Shown: piece by piece, positions 17,005 to 25,646 of the stretch
Layout of the letters: each line of letters opens with the position of its first letter
Numbering within the stretch: position 1 is the first letter of the stretch
DNA from: JAAYRQ01 sp035647815
Lineage (GTDB): Bacteria > Bacillota > Syntrophomonadia > Syntrophomonadales > Syntrophomonadaceae
Length of the DNA stretch: 51,413 bases
Assembly: GCA_035647815.1 (NCBI GenBank)
Contig: DASRMR010000042.1
Span: 1-51,413 of the forward strand
Direction: 5' to 3'
Made by a program: the position numbers and the translations under genes
Notes under the pieces: model-generated
The model's database searches: none
The model's input: the letters and a program-made list of their open reading frames with translations, nothing else
Told to the model about the DNA's origin: nothing

Positions 17005-18150
17005 ATGGCCTCAAGAAAAGGATTATCATTACTCATTGTTTTTAGTTTGTTATTGATGAATTTCATAGTAACACCTGTAAGTGCCGAAGTTGTAGATGTA
17101 AAGGCAGAATCTTATATTTTGGTAGATGCTGATTCAGGAAAGGTATTATTAGCTAAAAACGAAGAAAAGAGATTGGCACCAGCTAGTATGACAAAACTGA
17201 TGACTTTGATCTTAGCTTTTGAAGATTTAGAAGAAGGTAAAGTAGGTTTGAAAGATAAGGTAATAGCCAGTGAAAATGCTTGGAAAATGGGAGGATCACA
17301 AATCTATTTGGAACCGGGAGAAGAGCTAAGTTATGAGGATATGTTAATTTCGATTGCGGTTGGATCTGCTAATGATTGTTGTGTAGCGATAGCTGAGCAT
17401 TTGGAAGGAACTCATAAAAACTTTGTAAACAGAATGAATCATAAGGCTAAAATGTTAGGTTTAAAAAACACTCATTTTGTTAATTCCCATGGATTATCTG
17501 ATGATAATCACTATACAACAGCAAGTGATATGGCAGTAATGGCTCGTCATGCTTTAAATTATCCTAAATTAATAGAATATAGCTCCATTAAAGAATATAA
17601 TCTTAGACAAGGTGATTTTAAACTTTATAATACTAATAAATTATTATGGTGGTATCAGGGTACGGATGGTTTTAAGACTGGATTTACTAATTCGGCCAAA
17701 CATTGTTTAACTTCAACAGTCAAAAGAGATGGTTTAAGACTTATTGCCGTAGTTATGGCCTCACCGGAACAAAGGGGTAATTTTAGAGATTCTATGCAAA
17801 TATTAAATTATGGTTTTGCTAAGTATTCTTACAAGACATTTAATGTTAAAGGTAGTGTCTGCGGTATAGTCGATATAGGCAAGGGTGTAACTGATTCGGT
17901 CGAGGTAGTTGCACTTGAAGATGTAGGAATGATTTCTCTAAAGGGAGAAGAAAAGAAGATAACTAGTGAAAAGAAATTATTAGAGTATATTGATGCACCT
18001 ATTAAAGAAGGACAGAAGTTAGGGGAAGTAACTCTATACCAAAATGGGATATTGAGTAAAAAGGTTGATCTCGTGGCGAAAGATGACGTGCCTAAAGCAG
18101 GCTTGATTAAAGAGATTTTGCGGATGTTTGCCGAAACATATCTGTTATAA
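17005..18150 (+). CDS. dacF: D-alanyl-D-alanine carboxypeptidase DacF
   Basis: 381-residue low-molecular-weight penicillin-binding protein that trims D-Ala from peptidoglycan stem peptides, in Bacillus adjusting spore cortex cross-linking. A signal peptide of about 27 residues ends in VSA. The three active-site motifs are present: Ser61-x-x-Lys64 (PASMTKLM), Ser121-Ala-Asn123 (SAND) and Lys224-Thr-Gly (GFKTGFT). A beta-rich C-terminal domain ends in a hydrophobic helix near 365-381 that may attach to the membrane. ATG 17005 is chosen over GTG 16993 because the latter overlaps the ribosome site AGGGGAGG. It heads the spoIIA operon, as in Bacillus. Confidence 0.93.
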   Translation: MASRKGLSLLIVFSLLLMNFIVTPVSAEVVDVKAESYILVDADSGKVLLAKNEEKRLAPASMTKLMTLILAFEDLEEGKVGLKDKVIASENAWKMGGSQIYLEPGEELSYEDMLISIAVGSANDCCVAIAEHLEGTHKNFVNRMNHKAKMLGLKNTHFVNSHGLSDDNHYTTASDMAVMARHALNYPKLIEYSSIKEYNLRQGDFKLYNTNKLLWWYQGTDGFKTGFTNSAKHCLTSTVKRDGLRLIAVVMASPEQRGNFRDSMQILNYGFAKYSYKTFNVKGSVCGIVDIGKGVTDSVEVVALEDVGMISLKGEEKKITSEKKLLEYIDAPIKEGQKLGEVTLYQNGILSKKVDLVAKDDVPKAGLIKEILRMFAETYLL

Positions 18151-18226
18151 ATGGAATTTTGTGGAAGGAGTTAATCCTTTTCTGTGGAAATTATTAGAGG
18201 AGATAAGGCAGGAAGGGATTGATTTA

Positions 18227-18559
18227 GTGGATGTAGAGTTAAAGCAAGTAAGAAACACTTTAGTAGTTAAAGTTACTGGTGAGTTAGACATGCTTATAGC
18301 TGATAATCTGCGAAGTATAATCGATGAGAAATTAAATGAAGGTACAGTTAGAAATTTAATAATTAATCTAGAAAAAGTGACTTTTGTGGATAGTTCAGGT
18401 TTAGGCGTAATTATTGGGAGATACAAAAAGATGACTTCTACTGAAGGTCGGATGTATATCGTAGGTGCTAAACCTAATGTAGAGAAGATTTTGCGTTTTT
18501 CTGGTATAAACAAGTTAATTCCCTTGTATAAGAATGAACAAGAGATAATTAATATTTAG
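18227..18559 (+). CDS. spoIIAA: Anti-sigma F factor antagonist SpoIIAA
   Basis: 110-residue STAS-domain protein. The phosphorylated serine is one of Ser56-Ser57 in TFVDSSGLGVIIGRYK; SpoIIAB phosphorylates it and SpoIIE dephosphorylates it, and the unphosphorylated form frees sigma F in the forespore. The start is placed at GTG 18227, 9 nt after GGAAGGG, because this gives the family length of about 110-117; the frame is open further upstream into the end of dacF. It is followed directly by spoIIAB. Confidence 0.93.
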   Translation: MDVELKQVRNTLVVKVTGELDMLIADNLRSIIDEKLNEGTVRNLIINLEKVTFVDSSGLGVIIGRYKKMTSTEGRMYIVGAKPNVEKILRFSGINKLIPLYKNEQEIINI

Positions 18560-18560
18560 C

Positions 18561-18596
18561 GAGGAGGTGAAACCAGCTCTAAGTGCTGGGATGTAA
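18561..18596 (+). promoter_or_regulatory. Unusual spoIIAB translation-initiation region
   Basis: The strong Shine-Dalgarno sequence GAGGAGGTGA lies right after the spoIIAA stop but about 28 nt before the spoIIAB ATG at 18597. Between them CCAGC at 18573-18577 can pair with GCTGG at 18585-18589. The same ribosome site could instead start a 9-codon frame at GTG 18567 (MKPALSAGM) that stops at 18594-18596, immediately before the spoIIAB ATG. Confidence 0.5.
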
Positions 18597-19043
18597 ATGA
18601 ATGTAACGAATTTTGTGAGTTTTGAATTTCCAAGTTTACCCCAAAATGTATCATTTGCTAGGTCTAGTGTAGGTGCTTTTGTAGCCCAATTAGAATGTAC
18701 TTTAGATGATATTGAAGAAATTAAATTAGTAGTCTCAGAGGCAGTCTCAAATTGTATTATACATGGTTATGAAAATGATACTAAAGGTAAAGTCATTATC
18801 ATGGTTTCTATTTATGATAACAACAGTTTAGAAATAGTTATAGATGATCATGGTAAGGGGATTGAGGATATAGAGCAGGCACTTGAGCCTACATATTCTA
18901 GTGATTCTAATCGCATGGGATTAGGCTTTACTCTCATGAATTCCTTTATGGATGAGTTAGAAGTTACTAGTATACCTGGTGAGGGAACAAGAGTAAGGTT
19001 ATCACGCAGTTTTTCACTAGCTAATCGGGAAGCTTATGCTTAA
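18597..19043 (+). CDS. spoIIAB: Anti-sigma F factor / kinase SpoIIAB
   Basis: 148-residue GHKL-fold serine kinase that binds and inhibits sigma F and phosphorylates SpoIIAA. The N box is VVSEAVSNCIIHGYEN, the G1 box IDDHGKGIED and the G2 region NRMGLGFTLMNSF. The N-terminus FEFPSLPQNVSFAR aligns with other SpoIIAB proteins, supporting ATG 18597 despite the distant ribosome site. It sits between spoIIAA and sigF in the conserved operon. Confidence 0.95.
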   Translation: MNVTNFVSFEFPSLPQNVSFARSSVGAFVAQLECTLDDIEEIKLVVSEAVSNCIIHGYENDTKGKVIIMVSIYDNNSLEIVIDDHGKGIEDIEQALEPTYSSDSNRMGLGFTLMNSFMDELEVTSIPGEGTRVRLSRSFSLANREAYA

Positions 19044-19057
19044 GGGGGGGATAAGAA

Positions 19058-19786
19058 TTGTCCTCAAAAAGTTTTCAAAACAATGAAGCCTTAATAGCAA
19101 AAGCCCAAACTGGTGATGATCAAGCTAAAGCCGATGTTTATGAAGCTAATTTAGGACTAATTTACATGGTTCTAGAAAGATTTAAAAATAGCTCATATGA
19201 ATATGAAGATTTATTTCAAGTAGGTTCTATTGGCCTACTAAAAGCAATTGAAAAGTTCGATTTTACTTTTAAGGTTAGGTTTTCAACTTATGCAGTTCCG
19301 ATGATAATAGGGGAGATAAAGAAGTTTTTAAGGGATGATGGAATAGTTAAAGTACAAAGAAGTATTAAGGAGACATATAGTAAAGTACGTTGGGCTCAAG
19401 AAAAGTTAAGAGGCGAATTAGATAGGGAGCCGACAGTTAAAGAGTTGTCAGCTCTCCTAAACATTGGCAAGGAAGATATAGTTTTAGCTATAGAAGCTTG
19501 TCGGGCACCTGCTTATATTCATGATATTGTACCAGGGGAGGAAAAGAATCAATTATCACTGATCGATAGGTTAGCTAATGAAGAGCCGAGCATTTCTGTT
19601 TTAGAAAAATTGGCTTTGCGTGAAGCATTAACTAAGTTAGATGATAGGGAACGAGAAGTTATATTATACAGATTTTTCAAGGATGAAACTCAGTCAGCGA
19701 TTGCTTCTAACATGGGAGTATCACAAGTACAGATTTCAAGAATTGAGAAAGCGGCCATAAATAAGTTAAAAAACATTCTTGAATAA
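19058..19786 (+). CDS. sigF: RNA polymerase sporulation sigma factor SigF
   Basis: 242-residue sigma-70-family factor for early forespore transcription. Region 2 includes GLIYMVLERF and DLFQVGSIGLLKAIEKFD, region 3 RDDGIVKVQRSIKE, and region 4 LDDREREVILYRFF...SQVQISRIEKAAINKL. It starts at TTG 19058, 7 nt after AAGGGGGGG and 14 bp after spoIIAB. Length matches SigF (about 250). Confidence 0.95.
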   Translation: MSSKSFQNNEALIAKAQTGDDQAKADVYEANLGLIYMVLERFKNSSYEYEDLFQVGSIGLLKAIEKFDFTFKVRFSTYAVPMIIGEIKKFLRDDGIVKVQRSIKETYSKVRWAQEKLRGELDREPTVKELSALLNIGKEDIVLAIEACRAPAYIHDIVPGEEKNQLSLIDRLANEEPSISVLEKLALREALTKLDDREREVILYRFFKDETQSAIASNMGVSQVQISRIEKAAINKLKNILE

Positions 19787-19839
19787 AGACTCCTTGCTTT
19801 ACAGAGAATAGTCTTATAAATGCAAAGGAGGTTTTTATT

Positions 19840-20034
19840 ATGCAGGTTAAGGTAGCTGAAATTGTAGCGGAATCCACGCAAAGTTGGCAGGATGCTGTAG
19901 AAAAAGCAGTTGCGGAAGCATCTAAAAGTCATAAGAATATAAGTGGTGTAGAAGTATGTAATTGGACTGCTAGCTGTAAGGATAATAAAATAACCGAATA
20001 TAAAGCTAATATTTCTATCGCTTATGTTGAATAA
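19840..20034 (+). CDS. Dodecin-family flavin-binding protein
   Basis: 64 residues matching the dodecin pattern: VAEIVAESTQSWQDAVEKAV, KNISGVEVCNWTA and KITEYKANISIAYVE. Dodecins form hollow dodecamers that store flavins between stacked tryptophans or exchange them. Here a Trp occurs at 17 (SWQDA) and at about 43 (CNWTA). AAAGGAGG precedes the ATG. It sits between sigF and spoVAC with its own terminator, an unexpected guest within the sporulation genes; whether sigma F controls it is not evident. Confidence 0.85.
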   Translation: MQVKVAEIVAESTQSWQDAVEKAVAEASKSHKNISGVEVCNWTASCKDNKITEYKANISIAYVE

Positions 20035-20051
20035 TTAATTACTTTACAGAG

Positions 20052-20080
20052 CAACACCTTTTAAAAGGTGTTGTTTTTTA
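20052..20080 (+). terminator. Terminator after the dodecin gene
   Basis: CAACACCTT pairs with AAGGTGTTG and is followed by TTTTTTA. Confidence 0.9.
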
Positions 20081-20144
20081 TTGTCAGTAGATGGAATAAT
20101 AATATGGCTAAAGGTTAATAATATTCTAAGTGAGGAGGCGGAAG

Positions 20145-20612
20145 GTGAATAATACTACAGAAGATAAGCTGAAGGAAATTGCTATAGAGGAGTATGACAA
20201 TTTAGTCGAACAAGTTAGTCCGAAGCGTCCCTTAGTCAAAGATTGTATATGGGCTTTTGTAGTAGGGGGGCTTATTTGTTTGTTAGCCCAAATTATTCAA
20301 AACTATTTAGTTTTAAGGGGTTTAACAACAGTAGATGCTGGTTCAGCAACAGCTGTTATTATGATTTTTTTAGCGGCCTTAGCTACAGGTTTAGGTATAT
20401 ATGATGAACTAGGAAAACGAGCCGGGGCAGGTTCTATAGTTCCGATAACTGGTTTTGCCAATGCTATAGTAGCTTCAGCAATGGAGTTTAAAAGGGAGGG
20501 ATATATTTTCGGAGTTGGTGCGAGGATTTTTAGTGTAGCTGGTCCTACATTAGTTTTTGGCTTTGCAGTAAGCATGTTGATAGGATTAATCAAATTCTTT
20601 ATTGCTAGTTAA
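20145..20612 (+). CDS. spoVAC: Stage V sporulation protein AC
   Basis: 155-residue membrane protein of the dipicolinic-acid channel in the spore inner membrane, which takes up Ca-DPA during sporulation and releases it on germination. Hydrophobic segments lie at about 38-58, 70-92, 108-120 and 130-152. SPKRPLVKDCIWAFVVGG is typical of SpoVAC. GTG 20145 is chosen because GAGGAGG at 20132-20138 is well spaced for it and overlaps the alternative GTG at 20130. A weak sigma G-like promoter may be present (GAATA at 20094-20098, TAATAAT at 20116-20122, 17 bp apart). Confidence 0.93.
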   Translation: MNNTTEDKLKEIAIEEYDNLVEQVSPKRPLVKDCIWAFVVGGLICLLAQIIQNYLVLRGLTTVDAGSATAVIMIFLAALATGLGIYDELGKRAGAGSIVPITGFANAIVASAMEFKREGYIFGVGARIFSVAGPTLVFGFAVSMLIGLIKFFIAS

Positions 20613-20637
20613 ATATAATTATAAACAAGGTGATGAG

Positions 20638-21648
20638 ATGGGAACTAATAAAAAGAGGGGTATGCAATCTATAGCTTTTACTAATCCGCCCGTAATTACT
20701 TCTTGGGCTTCTATAGTCGGCCCTAAAGAAGGGGAAGGACCGTGGCAAAAAGATTTTGATTGGGTTTTGGATGATTATTTATATGGTGAAGATACCTGGG
20801 AAAGGGCGGAAACTAAGTTATTAAGAGAAACTGTCAAATTAGCTATTAATAAAGCTAGTCTAGAAACAAAAGATGTAGAGGTATTACTAGCTGGGGATCT
20901 TTTAAATCAAACTATAACTTCTAATTACGCAGCGAGGGAACTTCAGATACCATTTTTAGGTGTCTATGGAGCCTGTTCTACGATGGCTGAATCACTACTT
21001 TTAAGTGCTATGTTAGTCGATGGTGACTTTTACGCAAGAGTAATAGGTGCAGCTTGTAGTCATCATTATACTGCTGAAAGGCAGTTTAGATTTCCAGTTG
21101 AACAAGGGGTTCAATCAGCCCCTACCAGTCAATGGACAGCTACAGCAGCTGGTGCAGTTATCGTTGAGAAATTAGGTATAGGTTCGTATATTACTTGTGC
21201 AACAGTTGGTAAAGTTATCGATATGGGACAAGCTAATATGGCTGATATGGGAACGGCTATGGCACCGGCGGCAGTTCACACTATTAAACAGCATTTTGCT
21301 GATATGGATAGGCCAACAGATTATTATGACCTAATCGTAACTGGTGATTTAGCTAGTTATGGGAGGGATATTGCAGAACAATTATTTATAAAAGAAGGGA
21401 TAGTACCTAAACCTAATTATAGTGATTGCGGGGTTTTGCTTTATGATGAAAGTCAAAAAGTAAATGCAGGTGGTAGTGGTTGTGGTTGTAGTGCGGCTAT
21501 GTTATGTGGACCACTTTTGAAAATGATGGCTGATGGGCAGATAAATAAGCTGTTATTTGTAGCTACTGGTGCTTTAATGAGTCCGACTACAATATTTCAA
21601 GGAGAGACTATTCCTGGGATAGCACATGCTATAGCTATTGAAAATTAA
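20638..21648 (+). CDS. spoVAD: Stage V sporulation protein AD
   Basis: 336-residue thiolase-fold protein that binds dipicolinic acid and plugs the SpoVA channel. It begins MGTNKKRGMQSIAFTNPPVI; GVYGACSTMAESLLL and the Gly/Cys-rich GGSGCGCSAAMLCG are characteristic. ATG 20638 follows AAGGTGA and gives the family length; the frame stays open 12 codons upstream but overlaps spoVAC there. Part of the spoVAC-D-E-F operon. Confidence 0.95.
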   Translation: MGTNKKRGMQSIAFTNPPVITSWASIVGPKEGEGPWQKDFDWVLDDYLYGEDTWERAETKLLRETVKLAINKASLETKDVEVLLAGDLLNQTITSNYAARELQIPFLGVYGACSTMAESLLLSAMLVDGDFYARVIGAACSHHYTAERQFRFPVEQGVQSAPTSQWTATAAGAVIVEKLGIGSYITCATVGKVIDMGQANMADMGTAMAPAAVHTIKQHFADMDRPTDYYDLIVTGDLASYGRDIAEQLFIKEGIVPKPNYSDCGVLLYDESQKVNAGGSGCGCSAAMLCGPLLKMMADGQINKLLFVATGALMSPTTIFQGETIPGIAHAIAIEN

Positions 21649-21665
21649 AATTGGGGGTAAATTAA

Positions 21666-22025
21666 TTGGGGCCATTGTTAAATGCTTTTTTAGTAGGTGG
21701 GACATTATGTCTTATCGGACAATTAGTTATGAATTTAACTAAAGCTGATATAACCCCGGGGCATATATTAGTAGGCTATATTACTACAGGTGCAGTACTT
21801 AGTGGTTTAGGTCTTTATCAACCTATAGTTGAAATAGGTGGTGCAGGGGCAACTATACCTCTTTCTGGCTTTGGGCATTTATTAACCCAAGGAAGTTTAA
21901 AAGCAGTTGAAGAAAGTGGTCTATTAGGAGCTATTAGTGGAGGTGTAGAAGCTGCAGCTGCAGGAATTGCAGCTGCTATAGTCTTTGGCTATGTGGCTGC
22001 GGTTTTATTTAATCCAAAGGGATGA
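21666..22025 (+). CDS. spoVAE: Stage V sporulation protein AE
   Basis: 119-residue membrane protein (SpoVAEB type) with hydrophobic segments at about 3-22, 33-55 and 88-115 and the conserved GHILVGYITTGAVLSGLGLY and GAGATIPLSGFGH. It is a component of the DPA channel. It starts at TTG 21666 after GGGGGT, 17 bp downstream of spoVAD. Confidence 0.93.
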   Translation: MGPLLNAFLVGGTLCLIGQLVMNLTKADITPGHILVGYITTGAVLSGLGLYQPIVEIGGAGATIPLSGFGHLLTQGSLKAVEESGLLGAISGGVEAAAAGIAAAIVFGYVAAVLFNPKG

Positions 22026-22068
22026 GAAATCAGATGTCTTCAGGAAATCCTAGAAGGGAGAATTCCAG

Positions 22069-23565
22069 TTGTTTAAAAAAGGACGAAATATTTATTTAAA
22101 CAAGGATTATAAGAAAAATTTGGAGTTTTTCCAAAAAGAACTAGGTGCAGATGAGAGCTTTGATGTTATTTTGCGAGAATTTAGTGTTGATGGCAAAAAA
22201 AGCGTCTTAATTGGTATAGATGGCTTTGTGAAAGATGACATTATTACTGAAGTAATGTGGAATCTTAATAATATTGAGAAGGGTCGCATTTTCTCTCAAG
22301 ACCTAAAAGAACGCTTAAAAAACACTATTCCTTATATAGAGTTAACAACTGAAAACCAGCTCGATAAACTATTATATTCTGTTTTGTCAGGCTCTGTTTT
22401 GTTGATAGTCGATAATGTTGATCAGGCTTTTGTTATCGATGCTAGAACATATCCAGCTCGTGACCCTGAAGAACCTGAATTAGAAAGGGTAGTTAGAGGC
22501 TCTAGGGACGGCTTTACTGAAACTATTGTTTTTAATACAGCCTTAATTAGGAGAAGAATTAGAGACCCTAATTTGCGAGTTAAGCTATTACAAGTAGGTA
22601 AAAGGTCGAAAAGTGATGTATGTGTTTGTTATATAAAAGATATTGCCGACCCTAATATAGTGAAAGATATCATTGACAAGATAGAGGCTATAGTAATTGA
22701 TGCTATACCGATGGCTGAAAAATCTGTAGAGGAATTGATAACGCCAGGAAGCTATTGGAATCCTTTTCCAAAGGTGAGATATACGGAAAGACCTGATGTG
22801 GCGGCGAATCATCTTTTCGAAGGTCATATACTTATTATTGTAGACACATCGCCTAGTGTGATGATAGCACCAGTAACTTATTTTCACCATTTACAACATG
22901 CAGAAGAATATCGCCAAAATCCCACAGTAGGTGTTTATGTCAGATGGGTTAGGTTTTTTGGTGTTTTTGCATCTATTTTCGTTACCCCACTTTGGTTGCT
23001 TTTTGCTCTTTCACCAGAATTGCTTCCGGAAGCTTTAAATTTTATAGGACCAGAAAAAGTGGGCAAAATACCTTTATTTTTGCAGTTTCTGATTGCGGAC
23101 ATAAGTCTGGATCTTATTAGGATGGCAGCTATCCATACTCCGTCACCTCTTGCTACTGCTTTAGGTGTAATTGCTGCTTTATTGATAGGTGATTTAGCGG
23201 TGACTATTGGATTGCTTATTCCGGAAGTAATTATTTATACAGCAATTGTAGCCATTGGAGGGTTTTCTACCCCGAGTTATGAAATGTCGATGGCTAATCG
23301 TTTAGCTAGATTGTTTTTATTAATCGCAACGGGATTATTTAAATTGCCCGGATTTATAGTAGCTTTAGTATTAATTTTAATATTGCTCGGTTTTACCAAA
23401 TCGTTTGGGGTGCCTTATTTATGGCCATTAATACCGTTTAATTTACGGGCTATGAAAAGTGTTTTGGTCCGTTCTCCAGTTCCCGTGCAAAATATTAGAC
23501 CTGAGATTCTTAATCCGCAAGATAAAATTAGACAACCATCACCAGCTTTAAAACGAAGGAGGTAG
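22069..23565 (+). CDS. spoVAF: Stage V sporulation protein AF (GerA-type)
   Basis: 498-residue protein homologous to GerA-family germinant-receptor A subunits. A soluble N-terminal domain spans about 1-285, including GSVLLIVDNVDQAFVIDART and VRGSRDGFTETIVFNTALIR, and is followed by about five membrane segments between 295 and 455 (for example FGVFASIFVTPLWLLFAL). In Bacillus SpoVAF assists germination together with its partner FigP. TTG 22069 lies 8 nt after AAGGGAG. It ends the spoVA operon; spoVAA and spoVAB are not present upstream. Confidence 0.92.
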   Translation: MFKKGRNIYLNKDYKKNLEFFQKELGADESFDVILREFSVDGKKSVLIGIDGFVKDDIITEVMWNLNNIEKGRIFSQDLKERLKNTIPYIELTTENQLDKLLYSVLSGSVLLIVDNVDQAFVIDARTYPARDPEEPELERVVRGSRDGFTETIVFNTALIRRRIRDPNLRVKLLQVGKRSKSDVCVCYIKDIADPNIVKDIIDKIEAIVIDAIPMAEKSVEELITPGSYWNPFPKVRYTERPDVAANHLFEGHILIIVDTSPSVMIAPVTYFHHLQHAEEYRQNPTVGVYVRWVRFFGVFASIFVTPLWLLFALSPELLPEALNFIGPEKVGKIPLFLQFLIADISLDLIRMAAIHTPSPLATALGVIAALLIGDLAVTIGLLIPEVIIYTAIVAIGGFSTPSYEMSMANRLARLFLLIATGLFKLPGFIVALVLILILLGFTKSFGVPYLWPLIPFNLRAMKSVLVRSPVPVQNIRPEILNPQDKIRQPSPALKRRR

Positions 23566-23572
23566 TTTTTAA

Positions 23573-24565
23573 ATGAAAAAGGTGGGTATTCCTCATAGTT
23601 TGTTTTATTACTACCATTACCCCTTATGGAAGACTTTTTTTGCCGATCTAGGTGCTAAGGTAGTGACTTCACCTGCGACTAACCGTTTAATTATTGACCA
23701 AGGTATTAATCTTGCTGTAGATGAGCTGTGTTTTCCTATAAAGTCTTATTATGGGCATGTAATGGAGTTATCGTATCAGCCCTTAGACTACATTTTTATA
23801 CCTAGATTAGTAAGTATCGAGCATAAAGGCTATATTTGTCCTAAGTTTATGGGATTACCAGATATGATTAAAGCTTCTATTCCTAATTTACCAGAGGTAA
23901 TCGATATAACTATCGATTTAAGTAAATCAGACAAGACTTTAAATAAAGATATTATAAAGTTAGGTCAACTTTTTACTCATAACAAAAGGCTAATAAAGGA
24001 TGCCCTAGAACATGCTACAAATGAATTCTATTTATGTAGATCATTAACTAAGCAAGGTTATACTATGGCAGAAGCTATAAAGATATGGGAAGGTGAAGAA
24101 ATCACCTACTCCCAAGAAAGTGAAATTACTATTGGTGTTTTGGGACATGGTTATTCACTTTATGATGAAATGCTTAGTATGGATATAGTTAACAAACTAA
24201 GGAACTTAAAATGTAGAGTAGTTTTGCCTGAGTATTTAGAAAGAGAAAAGGTGGAAAATGCTGCTGCGACTATCCCTAAAAGAGTGTTTTGGACTTTAGG
24301 AAGAAAAATGGTAGGTAGTGCTTTGCATATGGAAGAAATTCAGGAAGTAGATGGCATTATTTATCTAGCTTGCTTCGGTTGTGGTCCTGACTCTTTAATA
24401 GGTGAGATTATAGAAAGAAAAATAATTGATAAACCTTTTATGTTATTAACTATTGATGAACATACTGGCGAAGGTGGCATTATGACTAGATTAGAAGCCT
24501 TTTGCGATATGTTGCATCGAAGGAGGTATAAAGTGGATGAAAATAACCTTTCCGCACATGGGTAA
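23573..24565 (+). CDS. CoA-activase-associated protein, DUF2229 type (N-terminal part)
   Basis: 330 residues. The opening KVGIPHSLFYYYHYPLW, then FFADLGAKVVTSPATNR, ELCFPIKSYYGHV and DYIFIPRLVS...CPKFMGLPDMIK match the DUF2229 / 2-hydroxyacyl-CoA dehydratase-like fold. Conserved cysteines (CFPIK, ICPK, CFGCG) suggest FeS-cluster binding. In other bacteria this domain is part of a large fused activase; here it is a separate gene. The ATG at 23573 comes 7 bp after spoVAF and uses a GGAGG inside the spoVAF end. It overlaps the next gene by 29 bp. The substrate is unknown. Confidence 0.8.
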   Translation: MKKVGIPHSLFYYYHYPLWKTFFADLGAKVVTSPATNRLIIDQGINLAVDELCFPIKSYYGHVMELSYQPLDYIFIPRLVSIEHKGYICPKFMGLPDMIKASIPNLPEVIDITIDLSKSDKTLNKDIIKLGQLFTHNKRLIKDALEHATNEFYLCRSLTKQGYTMAEAIKIWEGEEITYSQESEITIGVLGHGYSLYDEMLSMDIVNKLRNLKCRVVLPEYLEREKVENAAATIPKRVFWTLGRKMVGSALHMEEIQEVDGIIYLACFGCGPDSLIGEIIERKIIDKPFMLLTIDEHTGEGGIMTRLEAFCDMLHRRRYKVDENNLSAHG

Positions 24566-25631
24566 TACACATATTGTGATTAAAGCAATATTAAACGGAT
24601 TAAAATTAGATGTGATACCACCACCACCTATTACTAATCGAACCCTAGAGTTAGGTATCAAACATTCTCCGGAGTTTGCTTGTATGCCATTAAAGATTAA
24701 TGTAGGTAATTTTATTGAAGCTATAGAAATGGGAGCAAATACAGTAGTAATGGCTGGCGGTTGGGGGCCATGTCGTTTTGGCTATTATGCCCAGGTGGAA
24801 AGGGATATTCTACATGATCTCGGCTATGATATTGAGATGTATATATTAGAAGCACCTGATTTGAAATTTACCGAACTTTTAGGGCAACTAAGGGATTTAG
24901 CTGGAAATGTTAGTTTTTATGAAGCACTAAAGGCCTTAAACTTTGCTTGGTATAAAATAAAAGCAATTGAAACATTAGAAAAAAGGTTTGAATATTTACT
25001 GCCTAGAGTTAATGACAAGTTTTTAGTTGAAAAATTTTATGATAAGTCCTTAGAAGCAATCGATCTAGCTAAAAATAAAAAATCAGTGGATAAGGAAGTC
25101 GCTTTTTATTTAAAAAGGTTAAACAGTCTACCGATTAATAATGAAGAACTTCTAAAGATAGGCTTAATCGGAGAAATATATACTATTTTAGAACCTGAAT
25201 CTAATTATGATATTATGCGTCATCTAGGACGCCTAAATGTTGATGTTACAAGATCTATTTATATAAGTGATTGGTTAAATGATCATTTATTAGGTGGATA
25301 TGTTAAAAAATCTAATCGTAAAAAAATAATCGACTGTGCTAATCCGTATCTTAATTACTGGGTAGGAGGTCATGGGCAAGAGACAATAGGTAATGCAGTC
25401 AATTTTGCAGAGCAAGGTTATGATGGATTAATTCAAATAGGGCCTTTAACTTGTATGCCCGAAATTGTGGCCCACTCGATTTTAGGTAAGGTAAGTGAGA
25501 TGGAAAATATTCCTTGTATGACTCTGTATTTTGATGAACATTCAGGTTCTGCAGGTATTAACACTAGGATAGAAGCTTTTGTAGATATGTTATCGAGGAA
25601 GCAGTATGGAAATCAAAGTCTAATAATATAA
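24537..25631 (+). CDS. 2-hydroxyacyl-CoA dehydratase-like protein, second DUF2229-type subunit
   Basis: 364 residues with MKITFPHMGNTHIVIKAIL, SPEFACMPLKINVGNFIEA and VVMAGGWGPCRFGYYAQVE, the pattern of the second half of the DUF2229/activase fusion proteins. It is related to the HgdA/HgdB subunits that bind a [4Fe-4S] cluster through cysteines. ATG 24537 follows AAGGAGG placed inside the preceding gene, so translation is coupled. It presumably pairs with the preceding protein and is energised by the activase encoded next. Confidence 0.8.
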   Translation: MKITFPHMGNTHIVIKAILNGLKLDVIPPPPITNRTLELGIKHSPEFACMPLKINVGNFIEAIEMGANTVVMAGGWGPCRFGYYAQVERDILHDLGYDIEMYILEAPDLKFTELLGQLRDLAGNVSFYEALKALNFAWYKIKAIETLEKRFEYLLPRVNDKFLVEKFYDKSLEAIDLAKNKKSVDKEVAFYLKRLNSLPINNEELLKIGLIGEIYTILEPESNYDIMRHLGRLNVDVTRSIYISDWLNDHLLGGYVKKSNRKKIIDCANPYLNYWVGGHGQETIGNAVNFAEQGYDGLIQIGPLTCMPEIVAHSILGKVSEMENIPCMTLYFDEHSGSAGINTRIEAFVDMLSRKQYGNQSLII

Positions 25632-25646
25632 AGGAGAGACGAGCAA

